Source: Fidelibacterota bacterium
GTDB taxonomy: Bacteria; Marinisomatota; Marinisomatia; SCGC-AAA003-L08; TMED6
Direction: 5' to 3'
NCBI GenBank assembly: GCA_014239355.1
Contig: JAAZYZ010000088.1
Coordinates: 1-9,446, forward strand
Length of the DNA: 9,446 bases
Below, piece by piece: positions 1-6,241 of the stretch; the first letter of the stretch is position 1; each line of letters starts with the position of its first letter. The translations under genes were made by a program, and so were the position numbers. The notes under the pieces were generated by a model. The model searched no databases and was not told where the DNA came from. It was given only the letters and a program-made list of their open reading frames with translations.

Positions 1-76
1 TAATTTGATCACCAACTTGATATACAGAAAACGAAAATGAAATTAAAAGCAATGAAATAAAACTATTAAAAAACAT
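1..76 (-). CDS. Exported protein, N-terminal fragment (cut by window edge)
   Basis: This is a 5' fragment of about 25 codons that runs off the left edge of the window. It begins with ATG at 76-74 and reads MFFNSFISLLLISFSFSVYQ followed by VGDQI. The first 17 or so residues form a hydrophobic signal peptide. The mature start YQVGDQI resembles the beginning of redoxin/TlpA-like exported proteins, where a 'vGd' segment precedes the thioredoxin fold. It also parallels the upstream selenoprotein, whose mature start is YYSPGM. A second redoxin-like gene is therefore plausible, but the thioredoxin domain lies outside the window and this is only a guess. The start is well supported by an AAGGAG ribosome binding site 8 nt upstream. 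The gene lies only 24 nt after the selenoprotein stop codon, so it is very probably the next gene of the same operon. Confidence 0.6.
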   Translation of the reverse strand, partial: MFFNSFISLLLISFSFSVYQVGDQI

Positions 77-84
77 ATTATAAA

Positions 85-90
85 CTCCTT
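85..90 (-). promoter_or_regulatory. Shine-Dalgarno site of the edge gene
   Basis: The minus strand reads AAGGAG, followed by an 8-nt spacer (TTTATAAT) and then ATG at 76. It lies wholly in the 24-nt gap after the selenoprotein stop and fixes the start of the partial gene. Confidence 0.65.
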
Positions 91-100
91 GATTAAAAAT

Positions 101-2017
101 TTATTTTATAAAAATACCTTTTGCTGTGGATATGTTATTCTTTTCAACTAAATGAAAATAATATATACCTGAAGAAAAAGAGGAAGCATCCCAAGTATAA
201 GAATGAAACCCAGAATCTTGATAACCTTCAAATATCACATCAACTTCTTGACCTTTAATATTATATACAGATAATTTAACATACCCCTCATCAGGTAAAG
301 TAAAGCTAATATCAGTAGAAGGATTAAATGGATTAGGATAAATACTATTTATATTAAATATATAGTCATAATCAGTATTATCACTCATTTCATTAAAGTA
401 AATATCTATAGAATTTCCATAAATATCACCTATTATCATATTAATATCTTCAATAGCAATATCAGCACCATTTTCTATTGTAAATTCTCCTTCATGGCCA
501 TCAAAGACATCATTAAACATAGAATAGGCAACAGCTATTTTTTTACCCTTAGAATAGTTTTGTTTTAATGTTATATGACTATTATCCTTTAATGTAACAT
601 TATAATCTTTATTTGAATTAAATGAAAATTGTACTCCAGAATAATCTATTTCAGAATAAATAGATAAAATCAAATTATTATTAACTCTACTATAATTTAC
701 AATCCCAAATGTATCATCATTAAAGCTTCCAGTTCTTCCAGTGCCAAGAATATCATTTACTATTCTTATCACATCAAGAACATTTAAAACTCCATCACTA
801 TTCATATCGCCATTTACAAATTGTTGTTGAGAAGGATTTTCAAAATCCAAAATAAAATTAAGTAATACTACAATATCCTGAACATTGACTGTTCCATCTA
901 AGTTTGTATCCCCTGGATCTGCTATAATATCTAAAAGCATACAATCTGCAATTCCAGAACCTAATGGATTTCCATTTATATCTGATATTATTACATCTTC
1001 TAAACATATATTTGTAGGACCTACCCCATCATAACTCAATTTAGTCAAAACACCTTCACCTGGAGGAATAACATCTCCTGAGAAACTAAAGCCAAGAACT
1101 ATTCCAAGATTACTAGTACTAACGGTAAGTCCATATTCTTCAGCTCTCCCTCCAGAAGCACCTGTCAATGTAATTTCATCAGGAACATCTGTTAAAGTAA
1201 ATTGGAAACCTTGTACATCAACATCATTAGAAAAATTAATTTCAATAATAGAATCTGTAATCTGCCCAAAGGAAATATTTGTAACGTAAGAACAGCTATC
1301 ATCATCAATCAATGCATCTGAATCATAGTTGTCTGCTAAGGGGTCAGTACATCCTAAACATGAGTCGTATTCACAACTACCATCATCTTCATCAGCATTG
1401 TTATTATAATTACATGCACCTTCATCGGTACAACCTAAAATAGGTTCTTCATTACAGAGACTTCCACAATCATCTAATAAATTATTAATTCTATTTATTC
1501 CACCATTAGCTCCACCAGGAAAATTAGCCATATAATCAACGGTCATTGTATGGTCAAGGAAAACTACGCTAGGAAATGCACTACCTGTATTAAACCAATT
1601 AAACATTGTATAGCCACTATCAGCTGTAATAAGAGGATTTTCATCACCCCATATAACATGCCTATCACCCCATTGATTGCAACTGTATGGCTGATTAAGA
1701 TCATCTAAATTTGTAAAAATAAGGACATTATTATTATCATGAAAATATTCTGCTATATCGGCTATTACACTAATAGACCCCCAACAGCTGCCTCACCAAC
1801 TAGCTGCCATATCAAGGAATATAACATGATAATTACCACCATTGGTTGCACCATTATAATCACGAAAACTTAAAGAATTTGAATTTCCCTCATCCGTTTC
1901 TCCATAACAAACTGAATGAGATTGATTTTGATGACTATCAGTCATAGTCATTCCTGGACTATAATAAGCAGCACTATAAAAACTAAAAACTAAAAATGTT
2001 AACAAATATTTAAACAA
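101..2017 (-). CDS. Secreted selenocysteine (UGSC) thioredoxin-like protein with cohesin/dockerin-like and sorting domains
   Basis: I read this as one 638-residue protein in which the in-frame TGA at 1795-1793 encodes selenocysteine 75. Conventional calling would split it into a 74-residue fragment and a 501-residue protein, but both share a frame and no other stop intervenes. Residues 1-18 are a signal peptide. Residues about 62-170 form a thioredoxin-like fold: strand HVIFLDMAA, active site W-U-G-S-C-W (Sec75, Cys78), strand VLIFTNLDD, and a cis-proline motif FPSVVFLD (Pro149). Then follow two GCTD repeats (195-244), a cohesin-like beta domain (about 249-359), two dockerin-like Ca-binding loops beginning GDTNLDG and GDMNSDG (369-427), a second cohesin-like domain (about 435-541) and a type IX-like sorting domain with YPNPFNPST (558-638). 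The start is TTG, chosen because GGAG lies 7 nt upstream and a TAA directly precedes it. Likely role: exported thiol oxidoreductase, peroxidase or reductase; the substrate is unknown. Alternatives are a nonsense-mutated Cys or a sequencing error. Confidence 0.8.
1283..1438 (-). repeat. Two GCTD repeats in the selenoprotein
   Basis: Two tandem copies of about 25 residues follow the pattern GCTDxxAxNYxxxAxxDDxSCxY (full-length residues about 194-246). The first reads GCTDEGACNYNNNADEDDGSCEY, written here as GCTDEGACNYNN then NADEDDGSCEY; the second begins GCTDPLADNYDSDA. The repeat is common in secreted proteins of marine Bacteroidetes-like lineages and has no settled function. Regularly placed cysteines and acidic residues suggest a disulfide-pinned, possibly metal-binding linker between the thioredoxin and cohesin-like modules. 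Confidence 0.7.
1760..1795 (-). promoter_or_regulatory. Putative bacterial SECIS element with its UGA (Sec) codon
   Basis: The UGA is at 1795-1793. Fifteen nt after its last base (at 1779) starts a hairpin. The 5' arm is GG, a bulged U (1777) and CUAUUA; the apical loop is GUG (1770-1768); the 3' arm is UAAUAG and CC, ending at 1760. That makes eight base pairs, six of them contiguous under the loop. There are 22 nt between the UGA and the loop. A known bSECIS has a short stem, a G among the first loop bases and about 16-37 nt from UGA to loop; the E. coli fdhF element also carries a bulged U. All of these features are met. The element would bind SelB and recruit Sec-tRNA. Small hairpins occur by chance in AT-rich DNA, so the position and loop G carry most of the weight. 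Confidence 0.72.
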
Positions 2018-2021
2018 TTAA

Positions 2022-2028
2022 CCTCTCC
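2022..2028 (-). promoter_or_regulatory. Shine-Dalgarno site deciding the TTG start of the selenoprotein
   Basis: The minus strand reads GGAGAGG, then T, the stop triplet TAA and the TTG start. GGAG to TTG is 7 nt. The in-frame TAA immediately before TTG means no longer start exists, and the next residues (FKYLLTFLVFSF) form a signal peptide. The site and the start support each other. Confidence 0.65.
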
Positions 2029-2067
2029 AACGCTATTTGGACTAAATTTAATTAAAAACCTGACTTA

Positions 2068-2096
2068 ATTATAGTAAAATTTTGTAACTAAAACAA
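2068..2096 (-). promoter_or_regulatory. Possible internal promoter before the selenoprotein gene
   Basis: A perfect TATAAT (2073-2068) lies 17 nt after a weak TTGTTT (2096-2091) that overlaps the 3' end of the barrel gene. It would start transcription near 2061 and give a leader of about 43 nt before the TTG start. The 70-nt gap (2087-2018) is the longest in this gene run, so separate expression of the selenoprotein is possible. AT-rich DNA yields such matches easily, so this is weak. No terminator is visible in the gap. Confidence 0.3.
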
Positions 2097-3863
2097 AGCT
2101 CTAAATGTTACTTTAATACCATCTTCAAAAGATGGTTGCACTGCACAAACACCATTTGCGCAAACTAGCCCACCTTTTTGTGAACCTTTAAAGATAGATA
2201 ACTGCATCGTAGATGATAGCTCTAAACTTAATTCAAAACCCGTCCAGTAACGAGTCTTGTCTGAGCCATCAATATAATATTGAATATTTTCTCTATCACT
2301 AAAATATGATATGCTTCCAAAATCATTAATATGATAAGATAAACTCATATAATTATACTTATAAACATCTTCATCATAATCACTATTATCAAAATTTGCT
2401 ACTAAATTTTTAGTTTCTTGATACTCGTAATAAATAGTTAATGAGTTTTGATTTTTTAATCCTACAACAAATTGAGTAGGAACAGTATAAGATTGATAAT
2501 TCTTACCACTTGCATTATCATAACTATAATGAGAAAGATAACCGAATTTATAATAAAAAGAATTGTTCATTTTCCAACCATTAACTTCAAAATATATATC
2601 TCTAAATGGTTTATGAGCTCTTAAATCTTCATCTAAAAAATTCATTTTTGGACTATCGCCATATAAGAGTAAACGTGCCATATCTGTAAAGCTAAATATA
2701 TCAGAAAAAGAAACATCATCATAAGTTTCATAAACTAAATTAAATTCATCATCAAAATAGAAAGCATTAGGATTTCTTATGCCAGAATGCTTCATACCAA
2801 TAGATATATTCATTAATAATGATATATCATTTATATTATTACGCAGTTCAAACTGATGCCCAATTTCATCTGCAAAATTTATATTATGCTGAATTCTTGA
2901 TATTAACACAGATGTTGTCTCTCCAAATACAAGTGGAGGGTTTGATATCACAGGCATATAATAAAGCATATTGTAGTCTTTGTATTCATACAATAGATTA
3001 AACCCACTCAGATCTCCTGATAATGAAAAGTAGCTCAAATAGCCATCTTCATTTTCATCTTCTCTTAATATTTTATTGTATCTATTACCCTTATTTTCAA
3101 AGTAGATATCAAAATTACCTAAAGTTTTACCATAACTAATACTCAAGCCCTTAGACTCAACTTTACTATCTGAATTTATTAAACTATCATATATCGAAAA
3201 ATCATTAAAAATATAATCCTGTAAATCAATAGATAAACGTGAATCAGAGTTTATTATCTTATTATAAATACCACTCGAATAATCTGTTTTTTTAGATGAA
3301 GATGATATAGAAAAGTCCCCAAAGTTAGTATATAATTGCATACCATAAGCATCCAAATTATGGTCAAAATAAAGATCATTTTCTCTTAAAGAACCTGAAC
3401 TTTTAGTACCATAACTACCTTTTCCAGAAATGAAGAAAAAATCAGCAATATCATTAGGACTATACTTCAATTCTAAGCCTTTTACTCTATTATCAAAATC
3501 AGTTGATTGATCTTGAAACATATTTATATCAAGTCCATATCCATATAGTGACTGAAGATGCCCCCATTTGAGCACTAAAGATGAATTAGAATATTCAATA
3601 AAATAACTTTCTAATAAGCTATCAACCTGTGTTTTATTATAGCCATAAATTGGAGGGTCACTATACTCTAACTGAGTATAGATATAAAAGTTATTATAAC
3701 TATAATTAATATCTAGAAGATTTTCAAAATAATAATAAGAAGTAGTATCCTGAGTAAAGTCATCAACATTTGAACCATCACCATATTTGGACTCATAATT
3801 AAAATTGATACTCCCCTGTAACAAACAAAGTAAAAAAGATAAAAGAATTAAACGATTAATCAC
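2088..3863 (-). CDS. DUF6029-like outer-membrane beta-barrel protein
   Basis: A 591-residue exported protein. Residues 1-18 are a signal peptide (MINRLILLSFLLCLLQGS). The rest shows alternating hydrophobic/polar strands rich in Tyr, Phe, Ser and Asn, with acidic loops and a C-terminal Phe (TFRALF), as in outer-membrane barrels. Segments such as YESKYGDGSNV, FENLLDINYSY, YTQLEYSDPP, LYGYGLDINMFQDQ and VKGLELKY match what I remember of the DUF6029 family of Bacteroidetes-like bacteria, whose function is unknown. Near the end, GGLVCANGVCAVQPSF holds the only notable Cys pair, apparently in the last extracellular loop. The GTG start overlaps the end of the thioredoxin gene by 8 nt (GTGATTAA), so translation is probably coupled, with a weak GAAGG upstream. 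Family assignment is from memory; the barrel call is firmer. The role with the neighbouring thioredoxins is unknown: transport, surface anchoring or a redox partner. Confidence 0.75.
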   Translation of the reverse strand: MINRLILLSFLLCLLQGSINFNYESKYGDGSNVDDFTQDTTSYYYFENLLDINYSYNNFYIYTQLEYSDPPIYGYNKTQVDSLLESYFIEYSNSSLVLKWGHLQSLYGYGLDINMFQDQSTDFDNRVKGLELKYSPNDIADFFFISGKGSYGTKSSGSLRENDLYFDHNLDAYGMQLYTNFGDFSISSSSKKTDYSSGIYNKIINSDSRLSIDLQDYIFNDFSIYDSLINSDSKVESKGLSISYGKTLGNFDIYFENKGNRYNKILREDENEDGYLSYFSLSGDLSGFNLLYEYKDYNMLYYMPVISNPPLVFGETTSVLISRIQHNINFADEIGHQFELRNNINDISLLMNISIGMKHSGIRNPNAFYFDDEFNLVYETYDDVSFSDIFSFTDMARLLLYGDSPKMNFLDEDLRAHKPFRDIYFEVNGWKMNNSFYYKFGYLSHYSYDNASGKNYQSYTVPTQFVVGLKNQNSLTIYYEYQETKNLVANFDNSDYDEDVYKYNYMSLSYHINDFGSISYFSDRENIQYYIDGSDKTRYWTGFELSLELSSTMQLSIFKGSQKGGLVCANGVCAVQPSFEDGIKVTFRALF

Positions 3864-4377
3864 TTTTAACAGTATCCTTCTTATATGAAATTAGTAGCTT
3901 AATTTCTTCTTCTAATGATTTTTCATCACCTAAATTATAACCAATATGCTTATTAACTATTTTTCCTTGATTATCTGCAATCACTACAAATGGCATTATA
4001 GAACCACCCATTTTCTTAAAAAGGTCCATTCTAGGGTCTTGCAATACTTCAAATGCATACTTTGATGATTTAACATATTTTTTAACCTTTGACATACTTC
4101 TTGGACTATCCATATTAATACTAACAACTTTAAAACCAAATTCATTGTATTTTTTATGAAATTCATTTAAAAATTTCATTTCTTTTTTACAAGGTTCGCA
4201 AGCCATATTCCAAAAATTAAATAAAACATAATTATCTTTACATATATCAATTAATTTTATTTTTTTCTTATTGATATCTTTTAATTTTACATCAGGTATA
4301 AATTCATCCGATTTAGATATATCAATAGGTAATAAAAACGATAATAAACATATATAAGTACATATTCTATAAAACAC
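3856..4377 (-). CDS. TlpA/ResA-like exported thioredoxin (CEPC)
   Basis: A 173-residue thiol-disulfide oxidoreductase of the AhpC/TSA-redoxin (TlpA) type. Residues 1-17 form a signal peptide or membrane anchor (ICTYICLLSFLLPI), so it acts in the periplasm. The fold is visible in order: PDVKLKDINKKKIKL (N-terminal hairpin), strand YVLFNFW, active site Cys60-Glu-Pro-Cys63 in NMACEPCKKE, strand FKVVSINMD, and the cis-proline region SIMPFVVIADNQG (Pro129). The 69-residue gap from Cys60 to Pro129 is close to the 74 residues in the selenoprotein of the same operon. GTG at 4377 is chosen because AAGGAG lies 5 nt upstream, overlapping the stop of the preceding gene. Its end overlaps the barrel gene by 8 nt. 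It likely reduces or oxidises exported thiols, possibly in the barrel or the secreted selenoprotein; the partner is inferred only from position. Family assignment is confident, the specific substrate is not. Confidence 0.88.
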   Translation of the reverse strand: MFYRICTYICLLSFLLPIDISKSDEFIPDVKLKDINKKKIKLIDICKDNYVLFNFWNMACEPCKKEMKFLNEFHKKYNEFGFKVVSINMDSPRSMSKVKKYVKSSKYAFEVLQDPRMDLFKKMGGSIMPFVVIADNQGKIVNKHIGYNLGDEKSLEEEIKLLISYKKDTVKSD

Positions 4378-4382
4378 TTATG

Positions 4383-4389
4383 CTCCTTT
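4383..4389 (-). promoter_or_regulatory. Shine-Dalgarno site of the TlpA-like gene
   Basis: AAAGGAG on the minus strand, 5 nt (CATAA) before GTG at 4377. It overlaps the TAA stop of the 580-residue gene (4390-4388), reading TAAAGGAG. Ribosomes ending the upstream gene could therefore re-initiate here. It supports the GTG start and the operon. Confidence 0.7.
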
Positions 4390-6130
4390 AAAATTTTAAT
4401 TCATTAATGGGTAAATAAGCATCTAAATCGCTTCTTCTAAAAATTTTCACCGTTAATTGAGTATAATTATCTAAAACTGATACAGGCATAGTAATATCAT
4501 AAGAAATAGTCATTTCTTTTTTGTTAATATTAAAATGCATATTATCATTAGATTTGATAATACTATACAATTGTACAAACTTATCTATCCGTTCTACATC
4601 ATAATCACCAAATAATAAATTATCATATTTATAATCCCAAGAATCAATAATGATTTTTTGAATATGACCTTCTTTATTCGCAAAGAACAAAACAGGAAAT
4701 AATTCATTTTCATGCCTATTAAATCTATTAATTGATTCATTATTAAATAAATAATTATCATCTAAGAATTCAATTATATATGATTCGAGCTTTGTCTTTA
4801 ATGTGTTATAAGGCATTTTCTTAATCATTTTTTCAAAATCTCTTCTTTTAAAACTATAGGTAATAGGGATATTTAAATCTACATAACTATTATCAGTTTG
4901 ATTTAAATCCATTTTTAATTCTCCAACTTCAATCAAATAAGGACTCAATAAAAAATTATCTAACTTATCCACCAAATCAACTAACAACTCTTTTCTACTT
5001 TGTACTCCATTTGGATATTTTGAAAGGTCAAATGCTTGAGTCTTAATACTTTCAGATTGATTTATATCCATATCTTTATATTTAATATCAAAACTATAGT
5101 CTTTTTGAACTGCAAAATCTTCTAATAGAAGCTCAAATAAATTTTTATTTTTCTTAGATATATCAATACTGTCTAATTTATTTTTACCAATAATTTTAAT
5201 AGGGTCCTTTTTAAAATCATCATATTTCTCAAATAAGACTAAAGGATCTATACTAGTTTTGATGTTCCATAAAAAACTATCATAAACACAATCAATATCT
5301 CTAATATCACAAGATAAGTTTTGATTACTCTTTAATGACCAATCATTAATATCATAAACCTTAAAATTAATTTTAATATCAAAACCATCAATATTAAAAG
5401 AACCATCAATCAAAAATTTTACACTTTGATTATTATTTTTTATAACTTTCCTTAAGTCAGGTTCTATAAAACCTGAATATGTAACTATAACATCATCTCG
5501 ATTTTTATACCTGTTAATTATTATATCTGGAAAAATAGAGATTAATTTATCATATTTTTCATTGTTTGATGCATTATTAAAATTCATTACAATAATATGT
5601 TTATCTAAGACTGAATCATTAAATAATTGTCCGAATGAATTTTGATCTAACAAAGATAACAACTCATCAACTCTTTTTTCACAAATATCAATAATATTAT
5701 AATGATATCTAGTTAATTTTAAATACTGAACCTTAAGTGAATTCACCTGATTATAATGAAGATTATTTTTTAAATTTTTACGATTAATTGGAATTTGTTT
5801 AAAATGAGTATTAATTAATGGAGCTCCTAAACTATAAGAAATTGAAGTTAGCTCAATATTTAATCTTTCTTCTAAATTATTAATTAACGCAGAATATTGA
5901 ACTAACATATCCTTTGTGTTATCTTGAAGATTTAAAGTTTTATCATACAATGAAAAAGATACATCATTAAAGAATTTTACTTTTTCAACTTTGGTAGAAA
6001 ATTTTTGAGATTCATTATCATAATTCAATAATAATTGAATATCAGAATCAAGACTATCAACTAAAAAAGGGTCTGTAGCTGAAAATATACCCTGAAATAA
6101 AAAAAATATTGCGAAAAATAATCTTATCAT
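4388..6130 (-). CDS. Exported protein of unknown function with CsgG/TolB-like segment
   Basis: A 580-residue protein that I do not recognise as a named family. Residues 1-18 form a signal peptide (MIRLFFAIFFLFQGIFSA); no lipobox Cys is present. Residues about 50-165 are charged and probably helical. Residues about 176-300 resemble the alpha/beta domain of CsgG, FlgO or TolB-N-like proteins: strand KHIIVMNFNN, helix KYDKLISIFPDIIINRY, strand DDVIVTYSG, then VKFLIDGSF and IKINFKVYD, the usual order of 'conserved strand, helix, variable, di-glycine-like strand, beta-hairpin'. This is a fold-level impression only. Residues about 330-580 hold further beta-rich stretches (LNIPITYSF, MTISYDITMP) with no motif I can name. 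It is the first gene of the run toward the left edge, 10 nt before the TlpA-like gene. No Shine-Dalgarno sequence precedes its ATG, unlike three downstream genes, and a possible -10 lies only 13 nt away, so a leaderless or near-leaderless mRNA is possible. Confidence 0.8.
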   Translation of the reverse strand: MIRLFFAIFFLFQGIFSATDPFLVDSLDSDIQLLLNYDNESQKFSTKVEKVKFFNDVSFSLYDKTLNLQDNTKDMLVQYSALINNLEERLNIELTSISYSLGAPLINTHFKQIPINRKNLKNNLHYNQVNSLKVQYLKLTRYHYNIIDICEKRVDELLSLLDQNSFGQLFNDSVLDKHIIVMNFNNASNNEKYDKLISIFPDIIINRYKNRDDVIVTYSGFIEPDLRKVIKNNNQSVKFLIDGSFNIDGFDIKINFKVYDINDWSLKSNQNLSCDIRDIDCVYDSFLWNIKTSIDPLVLFEKYDDFKKDPIKIIGKNKLDSIDISKKNKNLFELLLEDFAVQKDYSFDIKYKDMDINQSESIKTQAFDLSKYPNGVQSRKELLVDLVDKLDNFLLSPYLIEVGELKMDLNQTDNSYVDLNIPITYSFKRRDFEKMIKKMPYNTLKTKLESYIIEFLDDNYLFNNESINRFNRHENELFPVLFFANKEGHIQKIIIDSWDYKYDNLLFGDYDVERIDKFVQLYSIIKSNDNMHFNINKKEMTISYDITMPVSVLDNYTQLTVKIFRRSDLDAYLPINELKF

Positions 6131-6142
6131 AATTTTTAAAAT

Positions 6143-6171
6143 ATTATATATAGCATAAGATACAATTTAAA
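6143..6171 (-). promoter_or_regulatory. Possible operon promoter
   Basis: TATAAT (6148-6143) lies 17 nt after TTTAAA (6171-6166; four of six matches to TTGACA). It is located between the terminator of the upstream gene and the ATG at 6130. Transcription would begin around 6136, leaving almost no leader, which fits the missing Shine-Dalgarno site. The surrounding DNA is nearly all A/T, so chance matches are likely. Confidence 0.35.
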
Positions 6172-6187
6172 AAAATAATTTTAATAT

Positions 6188-6220
6188 AAAAAAAGGCAAT
6201 CTTAATAAGACTGCCTTTTT
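6188..6220 (-). terminator. Rho-independent terminator of the large repeat protein gene
   Basis: On the minus strand GGCAGUCUU, loop AUU, AAGAUUGCC form a 9-bp stem with one G-U pair, followed by seven U. The A-run on the other side extends the stem to position 6220. It lies 21 nt after the TAA at 6244-6242. On the plus strand the G-U pair becomes an A-C mismatch, so the hairpin is better suited to ending minus-strand transcription. It separates the large gene from the operon at 6130-1. Confidence 0.88.
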
Positions 6221-6241
6221 ATATATACATTTTTTTAAAAC

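Noticed and set aside
101..1606. Separate 501-residue gene starting at ATG 1606, with a 74-residue gene at 2017-1793
   Set aside because: The ATG at 1606 has no Shine-Dalgarno sequence and lies inside the thioredoxin fold. The same frame continues upstream without stops to the TGA and then to a signal peptide with a good ribosome binding site.
1793..1795. TGA as genome-wide reassigned codon (Trp or Gly)
   Set aside because: Roughly 3000 other codons here contain no in-frame TGA and use TGG for Trp. None of the five visible stops is TGA, so reassignment cannot be excluded by stop usage alone, but a single TGA at the redox position with a hairpin fits Sec far better.
1793..1795. Pseudogene with a nonsense mutation of the active-site Cys
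   Set aside because: One base change (TGT/TGC to TGA) would explain it, so it is not fully excluded. The rest of the frame is intact over 638 codons and a SECIS-like hairpin lies at the right distance, so decay is less likely.
2018..2087. Terminator between the barrel gene and the selenoprotein gene
   Set aside because: Only a weak all-A/T pairing (AATTAA with TTAATT) is present, with no GC stem followed by a U-run.
2819..3001. Plus-strand 60-codon open frame
   Set aside because: It lies wholly within the barrel gene on the other strand, has no ribosome binding site and its composition shows no protein-like pattern.
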